From Ascoidea tarda (nom. inval.) (taxonomy: Eukaryota; Ascomycota; Saccharomycetes; Ascoideales; Ascoideaceae): a stretch of 52,817 bases of DNA. Shown piece after piece: positions 10,301 through 19,800 of this stretch. Numbering within the stretch: position 1 is the stretch's first letter; each line of letters opens with the position of its first letter. A program made the translations under genes and the position numbers. The stretch spans positions 1 through 52,817 of the forward strand of contig JAKTTS010000043.1 of the NCBI GenBank assembly GCA_030560485.1. Reading direction: 5' to 3'. The notes below the pieces were generated by a model. It saw nothing but the letters and a program-made list of their open reading frames with translations, had not been told where the DNA came from and searched no databases.

Positions 10301-11702
10301 TAATTTTAATAGTTTTTGAATCTAAATCGTTTAAAAACACCGAAATAATAGCTTTTTGAACAATTGTTGAAGTTAAGCTATCTTGATTTGTATTTTCAGC
10401 AGAAACATTAGACAATGAAAAAGAATAGTCTTTTTTTAATTGGTATATAATCAAAGGAATATTTTTAACTATAAAGAGCTTCCAATATTTTAGCAAATAT
10501 CTCGAGGATTTATTCAATATGCTTAAAGCAAAAGATTCAAAGGATGATTTGATAACTCTTTTGATAGAATTGGTCAAGTTATTAGAAGAATAAGAAGAAT
10601 AAGAAGCATTAAATAATGACAAAAAGCCTTTTGAAAACAGAGGCTCTGAAGTTAGATAATTTTTCAATGAGGAATTTAAATAGATTAATTTTAATATTTT
10701 ATCTTTATTAATATTATTGATAGTATCACTATTAAAGGACTTTTTTGGAATTGAAGAAACCAAGGATATTGAATTTGTGTTTTGATTTAAATCGGATAAA
10801 TAATTGTTTAATTGAGGCTTTAAATAGTTTAGCAAATAAATTAAGCTTTTGATGGAAGATAATTTTAAAAGCAATTGAAATAAAAAATCGTTAAATTTTT
10901 GAGGAATGATAAAGTAGTTATTAAGGTTGGACTTATCCATTGATAATATAAGAGTATTGTAGTTATTGATATGCAAAAATAACTCTATTAAAAAATATAA
11001 AAAAGATCTTAAAAGTTTTAATTGCATATTTAAATTATTGATTTGATTACTGTTAATAGAATTATTGTTAGTATTTAGAAAAGATATAACGTTTGATAAA
11101 TAAGAGAAAATAGACTCAAAAAAGTTCTTTATTTTAGCCAAATCAATCTTATAATTTGGATTGTTAAGTACAATTTTGCTTATATTATTTCTTATTTTCT
11201 GCACATTAAAATTGAAGACATTGGAGACATTGTCCTTCTCATTAGCCTCATTTTTGATATCAATCTCATTACTTAGTTGTTCATCAGTAGTCAGAGTTGA
11301 TTTCGAAGCAGCATCAACTGCAGAAGAGTTTATTAGTTGAGAAAACAACAAAGTAATGTAGTAGTCGTTGTTTGTAAATTTATTGATGACATTTATCTGT
11401 ATGTGGTAACTTTTCTTGTACAAAACCTTTAATAAATTTATAAAACCATAATTTCTGTTGTCAATATCATTAATAAGAGATATATTCAAAATATACTCCA
11501 AATCAGAAACACTGTTTAATAGATCAAAAAAGCTAGCACCAGATGTATCACCAGGATTGTTTTCTGCAAATTTAGCAATGTATTGGTCAAATAGGTGTAT
11601 GAAGTTTATGGAAGAAATATTTTTCTGAATAGAAATATTAAAAAGGGTCTTCAATGACAAGTGCTGAGGTTGATGGTGTGGTTTAATCTCAATTGCATTC
11701 AT
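7365..11702 (-). CDS. NUT1: Mediator complex tail subunit Med5 (Nut1)
   Basis: The product has 1445 residues and is rich in Asn, Leu, Ile and Ser with no catalytic motif. The most diagnostic stretch is the middle-to-late block LLNDWIFALFGSSDGISDEL, then KLTPIIFKESFFANLSSLID and LKEGTQYFFQSFLIGTLLGV with FKWVEDFF. This matches the fungal Med5 pattern of WI-ALF-GISD followed by LAP-IF and LxxGLxYFxQPFL. The long helical repeats elsewhere agree with a tail-module scaffold that relays activator signals to RNA polymerase II. It is longer than S. cerevisiae Nut1 (about 1132 aa), largely through Asn-rich insertions. An acidic segment (DDDEEEDIFSSFP) and a charged Lys/Asp segment near the C-terminus are visible. 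The call rests on remembered family motifs. Nothing else in the protein contradicts it. Confidence 0.75.
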   Translation of the reverse strand: MNAIEIKPHHQPQHLSLKTLFNISIQKNISSINFIHLFDQYIAKFAENNPGDTSGASFFDLLNSVSDLEYILNISLINDIDNRNYGFINLLKVLYKKSYHIQINVINKFTNNDYYITLLFSQLINSSAVDAASKSTLTTDEQLSNEIDIKNEANEKDNVSNVFNFNVQKIRNNISKIVLNNPNYKIDLAKIKNFFESIFSYLSNVISFLNTNNNSINSNQINNLNMQLKLLRSFLYFLIELFLHINNYNTLILSMDKSNLNNYFIIPQKFNDFLFQLLLKLSSIKSLIYLLNYLKPQLNNYLSDLNQNTNSISLVSSIPKKSFNSDTINNINKDKILKLIYLNSSLKNYLTSEPLFSKGFLSLFNASYSSYSSNNLTNSIKRVIKSSFESFALSILNKSSRYLLKYWKLFIVKNIPLIIYQLKKDYSFSLSNVSAENTNQDSLTSTIVQKAIISVFLNDLDSKTIKIIKLFINEENDIKSKPFLSKFDFNSVSGNQTETNTKKLNHFFSNSTNYFKFINDDDEEEDIFSSFPSTLTDIRHDFLKNCIALKLIAKEDFHTILKKDSLAESRILKEDDNIYLSDVVPDLVNVPKVFLEAFQLDQQQALSFQSQLHRPTLNNYQIFSSSEPINNINFFLKKLFFMEANAFVDDSDNSNENTLLKSNFVKFLSNFNNFEVLKQYEISVAIYQLMMELIEKKNDRLLNRLFLLLIILNEYKILNSMLQVPFPSDNLNSLNSIYSRVNFDNKPLDIILYFISPLKFILPIVHYCDSWHEIKEEANQDSHDVDVEMNSEDDNYQEDYCNFSVFILFIVYLTKKFNISQNELMTSYTFANTDYNYSKERSNSHNASFVLDYLSNLNTLNSDQPSFITNEGEAANMALLNDWIFALFGSSDGISDELISKSSIKTCFKLTPIIFKESFFANLSSLIDFDTLKEGTQYFFQSFLIGTLLGVFKWVEDFFFNFNFQDSSNDVIFIDQNFSISPEIKSILIKSIDILYILLLENHLGSNLNSQNWIIHKILLLLSSPTLSKSLEKIFYIFGKLRTLNNIEISIFNKIKNLINLFNKINYKTENNLLNINIISSKNKFFVEESFNSLHFDLKLLLNNYQEYQVYFNPNFRQNEKLLSLLNNYKSRNPLDIYSPMALFTNQFESLMYWCNLESDNSRGINKKKVFVTPSFDVLLLDLVVAFSGCANIVYYFLSQIQKYHVEYSEIKRLYDESQLILQELKNENSDYGRKPKPNIVIQERKLTENVSKLGLKSENVSRQKENCIDVAVMLIICFSVNKLDSKNIKKQWLDLLLDSTSAYKMENKNRNTCLKIFSKVSEGYITLIENPDDSYNKNNKMKESGDDKENKDDDNAERHKFKFDSNPDKDFLYSLLMINSKYHEHKKDILIAEKQIKTIRKSQNSIITADVSLLSEEVFGVFIQKLIQTVKDFPAVEESPNSIQ

Positions 11703-12115
11703 ATCTGGATTGCAAATTCAACAGGAGCAGTCTGGCACTGGATTTCTTTCTCAATTGGCTGGCGATTCATGAAAGTTTGGGTCTTTTTTGGTTTTGGTTC
11801 AGGGCTGTTAGATAGGGCTGTTAGTGAGGTGATATCACATTCAATTATATAATCATAACCGCAATGTGTTGCACGAGGTGTGACCGGAAAACGCAATCCA
11901 AACTCGGAGGTTCGTGAAGCCATTACGGTCTGTTACCCCAAACGAAATACACAAGACTTAACCAATATGAAACGAAAATTGTGTTTCATCAAACAACATT
12001 CAATTCACAAATACATTGATGAAGACTGCAATCCAAATAATATAAATAGGATCACTAAATAGCTAAGTAGGAATAAAATAAACAAGAAGAAAAGGAGAGA
12101 GAAGTCTACTAAGTC
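11703..12115. other. Divergent promoter region between MED5 and the small coiled-coil gene
   Basis: This 413-bp region contains no supported gene. Nothing tRNA-like was found. The left part, nearest MED5, is somewhat GC-richer; the right part is A-rich up to the ATG at 12116. It probably carries both core promoters. No binding site is strong enough to name. Confidence 0.45.
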
Positions 12116-12364
12116 ATGAGCACTAGAAGAAATCTCTACCCTTCCTTCGATGACTATCAAGCTGACAGCATTCACGTCAAGAACACTGAAAGTGATAACA
12201 AAGAGAAACTTGATAGTTCACCAAAGGCTTCCGAAATTAATGAATTAAATCAGAGAGTTGAGTTAATTGAATCGAATGTTGCATCCGGATTTGATCGATT
12301 AGAACGAAGGCTCGAAAGTGTATTAGCTCGTGACGAACGGACGGATATCGGTTATTCAAGGTAA
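12116..12364 (+). CDS. Small hypothetical coiled-coil protein (82 aa)
   Basis: I do not recognise this protein. It begins MSTRRNLYPSFDDYQADSI and has a hydrophilic N-terminal half. A heptad-like, highly charged helix spans residues about 39-75 (EINELNQRVELIESNVASGF then DRLERRLESVLARDE), suggesting a coiled-coil subunit of a larger complex. There is no signal peptide or membrane segment. The region lies 153 bp upstream of the SIL1 start on the same strand and has its own A-rich leader. The patterned helix and the position in a gap of the right size favour a real gene over chance. A short 3' exon cannot be excluded, since GTAACA follows the last codons, but I see no convincing branch site. Confidence 0.5.
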   Translation: MSTRRNLYPSFDDYQADSIHVKNTESDNKEKLDSSPKASEINELNQRVELIESNVASGFDRLERRLESVLARDERTDIGYSR

Positions 12365-12517
12365 CACAATGTTTATGTAATTCGCAATTCACTTCCATTG
12401 AATAGGGCTTTGTATAACAGGGCTCTATTTATTAGGGTTGTGTGCTTTGTAATACAAACCAGAGGGACAAAGTGGGCACTTTGCTCCAATGGCAGCAAAG
12501 ACACCTTACATTGGAGG

Positions 12518-13780
12518 ATGAGAACCATTGTTGCGCTCGGTGCTGTTTTGTTTTCTGTGCTGTTGTTGTCTGGAACTGCTGGCGGTTTGCTGTTGTCTTT
12601 AATGGACGAAAATACAAAAAACACTTCCACTTTGATTTGCCATGACGAGCAAAAATGCTATCCGAAAGTATTCCAACCATCAAACCAATGGCAGGTGATT
12701 CACCACGACCAAGAAATTCCTAAGGTCATCCATGTCAGGATTGATATAGATACTGGGGCAAAGGAGGGAAAGTTGATAGACAAAAAAGACGATTTTTCGA
12801 ATAATGAACAGAAAACACATTTGTCGGTGGTGGAGGACCTGGAACTTGACCCATCCATTGATGGCACTGAGGAATTATTGCTAGATGAAGCCGATAGTGA
12901 TGATAACAAAACATATTCTTCAATGAAAGATTTTATTGAAAACATGAAGTTTAATACTGAGGATCAAAATAGCTTGGAACAGGCAATTTCTACTCTTACT
13001 GATTCTCAATTCATTGAGGATGAATCAGTTAGCAAGGCCTTATCAGTTCTAAGAGACTTGTCTTATGATTTGGTTTATGGTGAAAAAATCACTGGAAACC
13101 AAAAATTGATCAAAAGGCTACAGAATCTAATTGAAAAGAGTGATCATGTCGATGAAAAATCTTCATATCAGAACAAAGAGAGTTGTTTAAGAATAATTTC
13201 CAGCTCAGTGAGAAATAATCCAAAAGCAGCTAATAATCTATTGAGTAACTATAAAAATATAATGCCTTACTTAATATTACAACTAAAAGATATGGCCGGT
13301 ATGAAAACCGACAAAATAACTGATGCAACTCTATCTGTAATTGATTCATTAATTTTTACTAAAACGTTTTTAATTGAGTTCAAGAAACTTGGTGGCTTAG
13401 AAATAATCGAAGATATATTTGTAAATGAATTTCACGAAAAAACATTGGACGTTTTCTTAGATCTATCTAGAGTTGATTCTCTAGATGAGGACTTGAAACA
13501 TTTTCAAGTCGATATATATAAAATTTTAGAAAAACAAATAATTGAAATTGATGATGAAAATAAGATCAAAAAAATGCTCTATGTTATGATAGAAATCAAA
13601 AAAGAGTTGAAAAGTGCAATTAAAGTTGATTTTGCTTTCCTAAAATGGCTAGATAATAAATTGGCAAGTGAAAACACTATCAAGAACAGAGATTTGTATG
13701 AGATGATGAGGGATTCTTTCCATTTAGTATTTGGTAATCCAATGGGCAGAAGAAAACAATTAGCAAGAGATGAGTTGTAG
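12518..13780 (+). CDS. SIL1: ER nucleotide exchange factor for BiP/Kar2
   Basis: The product has 420 residues. I use the ATG at 12518 because MRTIVALGAVLFSVLLLSG is an ER signal sequence. The frame is open 40 codons further upstream from 12398, but that extension has no hydrophobic start and is GC/repeat-like. The segment CHDEQKCYPKVFQPSNQWQV, followed by IPKVIHVRIDIDTGAKEGKL, matches the Sil1 N-terminal block. The helical armadillo-like body continues to HLVFGNPMGRRKQLARDEL. The final RDEL is an ER-retrieval tetrapeptide, the same as in S. cerevisiae Sil1. Sil1 releases ADP from the lumenal Hsp70 Kar2, supporting translocation and folding. The last 21 bp overlap the end of the convergent gene on the minus strand. 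Confidence 0.93.
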   Translation: MRTIVALGAVLFSVLLLSGTAGGLLLSLMDENTKNTSTLICHDEQKCYPKVFQPSNQWQVIHHDQEIPKVIHVRIDIDTGAKEGKLIDKKDDFSNNEQKTHLSVVEDLELDPSIDGTEELLLDEADSDDNKTYSSMKDFIENMKFNTEDQNSLEQAISTLTDSQFIEDESVSKALSVLRDLSYDLVYGEKITGNQKLIKRLQNLIEKSDHVDEKSSYQNKESCLRIISSSVRNNPKAANNLLSNYKNIMPYLILQLKDMAGMKTDKITDATLSVIDSLIFTKTFLIEFKKLGGLEIIEDIFVNEFHEKTLDVFLDLSRVDSLDEDLKHFQVDIYKILEKQIIEIDDENKIKKMLYVMIEIKKELKSAIKVDFAFLKWLDNKLASENTIKNRDLYEMMRDSFHLVFGNPMGRRKQLARDEL

Positions 13781-14431
13781 TTTTCCTAAAATTAAAGCAA
13801 AATCATAAAAGTTTATAGTGGGATTATTATTATTAGTTTGCGTTGATATCATATCGATGATCACTGAACTTGAGGCTGAAGTTCCAGTTGAGTCTTGAAG
13901 TTGGTCTATTTTTGAGTTTAGATTTAAAAGATTTATAATTTTAGATAAATGACTTATGTTCAATTCGTATTCCAAAATATGGTTCTGATCATTATCATTG
14001 GTATTATTGGTATTGATAGTTTGATCTATAATTTTTTTTTTGATTAAAAAGTTCACTGTTAGCTTCCAGTAATATATCAATATGTCGTAATTATTTCTTA
14101 AAATTATAAATTTAGTGGCATAAAATATCAATTTGTCAAAATCAACAAGTTTTTCGGTTGTAGTTTTAGAGTCTGTTGATTTTTGGGTATCATCAAGATC
14201 CAAAGAAAATTCTAGAAATGGAGAAGAAGAATCCCTTTTGTATATATCAATTATATTTTTTTGGATATTTAAGTTTAACAAAAACTGATATAAATCAGAT
14301 AAATACATTTCCTTTGATTGAAAATCATTTAGACAAAACTCGTCTAAAATTTCTTCTTCATAGGACTGGGAAATAATCAAAAGATTGTTTTTATAATCTT
14401 CAAAGTCACAAAGAAATATGTTTTTATTCAT
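13760..14431 (-). CDS. Hypothetical protein (223 aa), possibly a Rad33-like EF-hand-fold protein
   Basis: I am not certain of this gene. The sequence SYEEEILDEFCLNDFQSKEM then YLSDLYQFLLNLNIQ resembles the first helix pair of a calmodulin-like fold, as in centrin/Cdc31 and the yeast nucleotide-excision-repair protein Rad33. VDFDKLIFYATKFIILRNNY and the closing INFYDFALILGKLQL fit the same idea. No canonical calcium-binding loop is visible, which also holds for Rad33. An Asn-rich linker splits the C-terminal half. The codon composition equals that of neighbouring genes and the frame is long for this AT-rich strand, so it is likely real. It is convergent with SIL1 and shares 21 bp with it. The Rad33 assignment is a guess from pattern memory. 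Confidence 0.6.
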   Translation of the reverse strand: MNKNIFLCDFEDYKNNLLIISQSYEEEILDEFCLNDFQSKEMYLSDLYQFLLNLNIQKNIIDIYKRDSSSPFLEFSLDLDDTQKSTDSKTTTEKLVDFDKLIFYATKFIILRNNYDILIYYWKLTVNFLIKKKIIDQTINTNNTNDNDQNHILEYELNISHLSKIINLLNLNSKIDQLQDSTGTSASSSVIIDMISTQTNNNNPTINFYDFALILGKLQLISC

Positions 14432-14681
14432 TTCAGCAAAGAATTGCAGGAAATCAGTTATCTGAATAAAGAAATAGTGGTTATTCCATCAATAATAGTG
14501 TAAATTGCTGTTTTGTAGAGTGAAAAGGTGCTACCCTGTTTTAACATTTATTATTGCAAAAGGTAAAAATTGAAAAATGAAAATTGAAAATTTTTTCTCA
14601 GTTGGCGATAAAGGTGTGATTAGAGCAGATTGATCACTAACCATTTACCATCACACATCTATCAACTAATAACTAATAAAA

Positions 14682-15635
14682 ATGGAAAATTCATTGACAA
14701 TCAAGGTGAAACAGAGACCAACTCTTATCAACGAGATTTTAAATACCTTAAAGAGATATGATGCCAATGTTATTAGAGACTTGGAAGAATACTTGAAACA
14801 ACAATGTGTTGAAAGCTTTAATGATGTCCAAGCCAATTTATGTTTACTAAAACTATACGAATTGAGCAGTGAAGATATAACTGAAGAAAGGGAAAACTCG
14901 ACTATTAATATATTGTTATTGGGATTGTTGGAGTTCTACAATGTTGATTTTGAATTATACTTGCATTTATTGCCATCTTATTCGTTATCTAAAAATAAGA
15001 AAAGCGGCGATGAAGAAAGCAATAAGGACAACAAAGACAATTCAGATGACGATGGAGCCAGTGGCAGTGAACACAAGAACAAAAGCGAAGAAGAATTATC
15101 AGACGACGAAGAGTATATGAATGTTGAAAGTTTCCAAGACTCTGTTAATAAGATTTTTAAATTATATGAGTATCTCAATTCGTGCAATTTTACAAAGTTT
15201 TGGTCAGTTATTAAAAATTCTAAAGAAGCCGATTCGTATCAAGACTTGATTTTAAACTCTTTGATTGGAGAGAATTTTGAAAAAAAAATCAAATACTCCA
15301 TCTTAAAATTGATTTATTTGGCATTCACCAATAACAACGAGAAAATTTTCAGCAGAATCAGCAAGAACTTGTTGAAAAACTACCTAAATTTGTATGATGA
15401 TGTATTTTTTCAAAAGTTTATCAGTGAAAATGAACCATACTGGAAGATCGACAAAAAGGACCCAGAAGTAGTTCTCATCAACAACTTGAACAATTTGATC
15501 AATGACAAAGACAGCAAAGAAAGCAGTAACGAGGAAAAGGAGGAGAGTTCTGAGAACGTTAGCATCACCATAACCAATGAAAACATCAAGATTGAGCAGT
15601 TGTCCAGAATAATCCGAAACTCTTTTGCTGTTTGA
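14682..15635 (+). CDS. Translation initiation factor eIF3 subunit k
   Basis: The product has 317 residues. The N-terminal RPTLINEILNTLKRYDANVI and LEEYLKQQCVESF then DVQANLCLLKLYEL match the eIF3k signature (RYNPENL, LE-Y, DLEANLAVLKLYQF in the human protein). After an acidic low-complexity insertion at residues 103-146, FQDSVNKIFKLYEYLNSCNF then TKFWSVI matches the eIF3k block around YLGDLLETCHFQAFW. The C-terminal half is the PCI/winged-helix-like CSN8/PSMD8 region, with a further acidic insert near 275-290. eIF3k is a non-core eIF3 subunit bound to eIF3l. It is absent from S. cerevisiae. The extra length (317 against about 220 aa) is explained by the two insertions. Confidence 0.82.
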   Translation: MENSLTIKVKQRPTLINEILNTLKRYDANVIRDLEEYLKQQCVESFNDVQANLCLLKLYELSSEDITEERENSTINILLLGLLEFYNVDFELYLHLLPSYSLSKNKKSGDEESNKDNKDNSDDDGASGSEHKNKSEEELSDDEEYMNVESFQDSVNKIFKLYEYLNSCNFTKFWSVIKNSKEADSYQDLILNSLIGENFEKKIKYSILKLIYLAFTNNNEKIFSRISKNLLKNYLNLYDDVFFQKFISENEPYWKIDKKDPEVVLINNLNNLINDKDSKESSNEEKEESSENVSITITNENIKIEQLSRIIRNSFAV

Positions 15636-15935
15636 AGAGATGGTAGAGACTATATTTCTGTAATAAAGACCGACTTGAGATCCAAAGCAGTGGCTCCGTA
15701 GACAGCACGTGCTCTGGCTGTGTGCTTCCGCCAGATTTTATATTTAAGAAAGGATTTGATTGGCTGGAGAAGTGAAAAGTTACCCTTATCTGAACTGCCC
15801 ATGCGAATCTTTTGGAGAAAGGAATATCAGGCCTCCAAACAACCTCAAGATCGAGCTTGTAGTTGACAGATAATAGAATAGTAGGATAATAGGTTAATAT
15901 ACCAGGATATATCACATTAGTACAATAATAAGATA
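15636..15935. promoter_or_regulatory. ATP20 promoter with CACGTG and CCAAT boxes
   Basis: Within this 300-bp spacer CACGTG lies at 15706-15711 and an inverted CCAAT box (TGATTGG) ends at 15763. CCAAT is the site for the Hap2/3/4/5 complex that drives respiratory genes, and CACGTG is the Cbf1-type E-box. Both lie 170-230 bp upstream of the ATP20 start, which suits a nuclear OXPHOS gene. Factor identity is inferred. Confidence 0.55.
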
Positions 15936-16453
15936 ATGTTTGCTCGCACTGTTTTCAATACCAGACAAGCCTTTTTCAGAGGTATTCGTCACAACTCCAC
16001 ATCTGCAAAAGCTTCAGCTCTACTTACAAAATTCAATGGTATGTTCGTCTGGATTTTGATTTTGATATACTTCACACCACCAATAAGGTTTTCTAACAAT
16101 TTGTGATTGATTTTTATTTTTACTGTTTTGATATTTATCTAGGTCTTAAGGATTGTTCTATTTACTGGGGCAAGGTAACCATCGAGTTAGCCAAACAAAT
16201 TTACATCAAGGAGAACTTAGCTCCTCCAACTACCGAAACTTTCAAAAAGGTTTACATTGACTTGTACAAACAGTTATTGAAAGCAATTGAAAATCCAAGC
16301 CAAATACTTTCTTCCTTGAAGAGCATTGAATTGTCCAAACAAAATGTCCAAACATACGGTTCATACTTCGTCCAACTTCTTGGTTTGTTTTCGTTAGGCG
16401 AGGTTATTGGTCGTAGAAAATTGGTTGGTTACAAACACTATCCCTCTCACTAA
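15936..16453 (+). CDS. ATP20: Mitochondrial F1Fo ATP synthase subunit g, two exons
   Basis: Exon 1 is 15936-16038, the intron 16039-16142 (104 nt), and exon 2 16143-16453, giving a 137-residue protein. The 5' splice site is the canonical GTATGT. A TTCTAAC branch site lies at 16091-16097 with its A 46 nt before the AG. Splicing joins KFN-G to LKDCSIYWGKV. The body (YWGKVTIELAKQIYIKENL, PPT, VYIDLYKQLLKAI, YGSYFVQLLGLFSLGEVIG then RRKLVGYKHYP) closely matches S. cerevisiae Atp20. That includes the glycine-rich membrane helix that helps ATP synthase dimerise and shape cristae. Residues 1-20 form a basic, amphipathic presequence (MFARTVFNTRQAFFRGIRHN). The intron separates the presequence from the body. 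Confidence 0.93.
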
Positions 16454-16889
16454 GTTGGCCAGTTTTTTCATATAACCTATATGTATATATATATCTAATT
16501 ATACTATCATTACCATTCCATTACTGCTCAGTGCATACTACTTATTGCACACTACTTATTGAGCATTGCACTTCGAACCTCTCACGCGACCTCCAATAAA
16601 TATTCTGTATCGAGTTCGGGCCAGACTGTTTCGTGTTCGGTTCTCGCCCAGCGCTCGCTTTTCATGTTTTTCTGAAGGCCTCCGATGGAAACAGCAACTT
16701 TGCACTCCTTTTCTTTGCTGTGTCCTCCACATCTTCTCAGGAGTGTTACTACTCAACTGGACTGAGCTATAGAATCAGCTTGTATTATACTGTTGTCGTT
16801 GATTATATTATTCTGTATTATCTGCTTCTCCGTTTTGTTTCTTCACCACCCTTCTCCCTCTTTCTCTCAGCTGTCCTAGTCCTGTAACT
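16454..16889. other. Intergenic ATP20 to BLM10
   Basis: This 436-bp spacer has an AT-rich ATP20 3' region (TATATA run at 16482-16494), then a moderately GC-rich block at about 16560-16760, then a pyrimidine-rich leader directly before the BLM10 ATG. I looked for a GGTGGCAAA proteasome (Rpn4/PACE) box and did not see one. No RNA gene is supported. Confidence 0.45.
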
Positions 16890-19800
16890 ATGTCACTGTC
16901 TGATAGCTCCAACATCAAAAGCCCTCCCAGTGCCAACAGTACTACGAATAGCTCCAACAATACCAATAATGCTACTAACAATGCTGCTTCCAACATCAGA
17001 AACCCCCAGTTCAAAAACCCAATTCAGAGTCCAGTTTTAAAGCCTTCTCCCTTTCCTGTCCAACTCAATATCTCCCAGAATCTCATCTCTTCTCCCACTC
17101 CAATTAGAAATAACTTGCTAAACACCTCCAGATATAGACCAAACACTCCTTCTTTCTTGACCTCAAGAAACTCTTCTCCTGCTCCTCCCTTGTCCCATTC
17201 CAATTCTTATTCCAACTACAATAACTTGAACTCGTTCTTGTCCTCTACTAATAACTCTAATTTAAATAATTTAAATAGGTCCTCATCAAATTTATCGCTC
17301 TACTCCATCAATTCTCCCTTGCAAAGACAAAGAACAGGCGATTCAATTTCAAATTTGGATCCCATTGAACAACTAAGACTAGAGCATTACAGCTTAGATT
17401 ACCCCATTAACGATGACTTGTTATACAACTATCAATTTACCGACAGAAACTCAAGATTTTTCTCAAGATTAAAAAAAAGAAACCTAAACCTACCAAAATT
17501 ATTACCTTACAAAACTGAAAATTTCTTGGATCAAGCTAAATATCTATCTCATATAGTTACTCATCTCTATATTGCCATAAATTCTTTGGATCTTCAAGGT
17601 GTCATATCAATTTCCTCAAATGACTTGAATTTTAATGCTTATAAAAACAACGATCAATATCTTTTCGACAATGAAGCTGCCAACAATGAATCGAATAACA
17701 ATCAAAATCTATTTGAAATCAACGATCACTCTGATTCCGATTCCGACTCTGATTCCGATTCTGACGATGACAATGACGATGTTGACAATTTAGAGACTCT
17801 ATCTTCTTCTTCGGCTTTTACAAACTCAAAAAAGTCCTCTGCTGTTGTAAATGTTCGTCACTGGACCTCAGAATTGAAAACTTGGATCAAAATGAAGAAC
17901 AATATGCCTATTTCTTTAAAGATTGATCTTATTAAAGTTTATTACTACTTATCTTTGGCAAGAGGCCAGCCAATTGCTTTGTCCGCCTATGTTGATATGT
18001 TTGTTTTATTAATCAAGTCTGATATCTACATTTTGAAGCAATTTGGCTTAAGACTAGATTACTTGCCACTTTATAAAGAATTTGAAAACATTTTTCCTCA
18101 TCCTGACGCTTCTTTTGATACTTTGAATAAATCAACTCATAAACATCTAATGAGATTAGCCTTGTATGCAAACTATTTTTTCGACGATTCTCCTGATACT
18201 TTGTTGCAAATATTTCAAAAGTGTCTCAGCAAATATTCAATTCCAACTGCCTCTATATCTCTAAGCACTTTATACTCATTGCTACCTTGCTCTAGCATTC
18301 ACATTTTAAAATTTTATCCTTCCTTTTTTCACATTTGGCAAAGCGCTTTGAAAATCAAAAATGTCGATTCTCACATTACAAGCTTGCTAGCACGATCCAC
18401 TGAATTTTTATTGATTGAAAGCAGTATTAATTCTAGATTAGAAAATTTGCATGCTACTGCCTTTGGTAAATTTGGCTATTTTACTCTTGATCAATTTGAC
18501 ACGCTTTTCACCAATTTATTAAACTCCCTTAAAATCTCCACTAATAAATTTGGTTCAACATCTTCTTCTTCCTTTTATACAGGCTTTTCAACCATGATTG
18601 TTTTTTCAATTAATGGCTCTAGATCTTTAGAAAACGATGGTTTGCTTGATAAATTAAGTAACATTATTGATATAATTGAGACTTATTTACATCCCTCAAA
18701 CACCGGCGAATGGTCTTCCAATATAACTCAATTTCTAACCTCGCTAATTACTCAGTATCTTAGAAGATTTAATCTTGAATCTTTTGGTTCTCTATCTTCT
18801 CTACCTTCAGAAAATAAACTAAATGACCAAATAACTAAACGTTTCATAAACATTCTTTTACCAAAAATTTTAGTAGGGATTCAATCAAAATTGGATGTAA
18901 TTGCTAGACTCTACATTGCAAGTTTGAGTGCCTTATGTTATTTAAATTCAGAGTTGGTGCTAAGCTCAGTTTTGCTCGATTTTTACGAATCTTTGACTAG
19001 CGATTCAACTCCCAACCATAGACTAATGGCCGTTATTAGACAGTTTACATTTTTAGGCAGATATTTTGTCTCAACTAAAGTATTCCGAATTCATGTTGTT
19101 AAGTTACTTTCTCTAACCATTCCTGCAATTGATTCAAATGATTTAAATAAGACCCTTTGCTGCTTGATGCTAATTTTAACTTTAGCCTCATTCACACCAT
19201 TTGCCGATCTAACGAAATCTTCCAAAACTCATGATAATGAATTTATTGATCCTAATTTAGCAGATGATGTAATTCAAAACCATTTGATGTTTCTTCAAAG
19301 TAAGTTTGGAGGGTTAGATGATATACAGTTTGATGGAATGGAAAATCAAGATTATTTCACACTCGACGATGAACTAGAAAAAAAAGCTTTGATGTCATCC
19401 ACATTAGGGTTTGAAAATCTATTAAACCAAATTATCTACAAATTATTTCCCTTGGTTGAAAACTTGCCAGAACCCTCCCGCAAGGAAGCAAATTCTGAAA
19501 ATAATATTCAAAAGGTTTTAACAAGAACTATTGCTGTTCTATTTGAATCTTTATCCGATGAACTTTTTGAAAAGTTTAGTGACCAATTTTTGCTGTTTAT
19601 TCGAAAAAATGTTTATTACAATGCTAATGAACTTGTTTCTAACATTTCTGGGCTTATTGTCAAAAGAGATTGCAAAAAGCAGTTTCCTAAATTTATGCTG
19701 TTTTTACTACCCAGAATCTATGAAGATATATCTGAAAATGGGGCGGGAATCTCAAGAAGTGGAATTGATGTTCTTCCCAGAGATCAACCGCTCTTTTGCT

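Noticed and set aside
12398-12517. Upstream start for SIL1 giving a 460-residue form
   Set aside because: It would place 40 polar residues before the signal sequence. The start at 12518 yields a proper ER signal peptide.
16560-16600. Minus-strand GGTTCGAAGTG resembling a B box
   Set aside because: The T stem does not pair and no A box or anticodon arm lies upstream.
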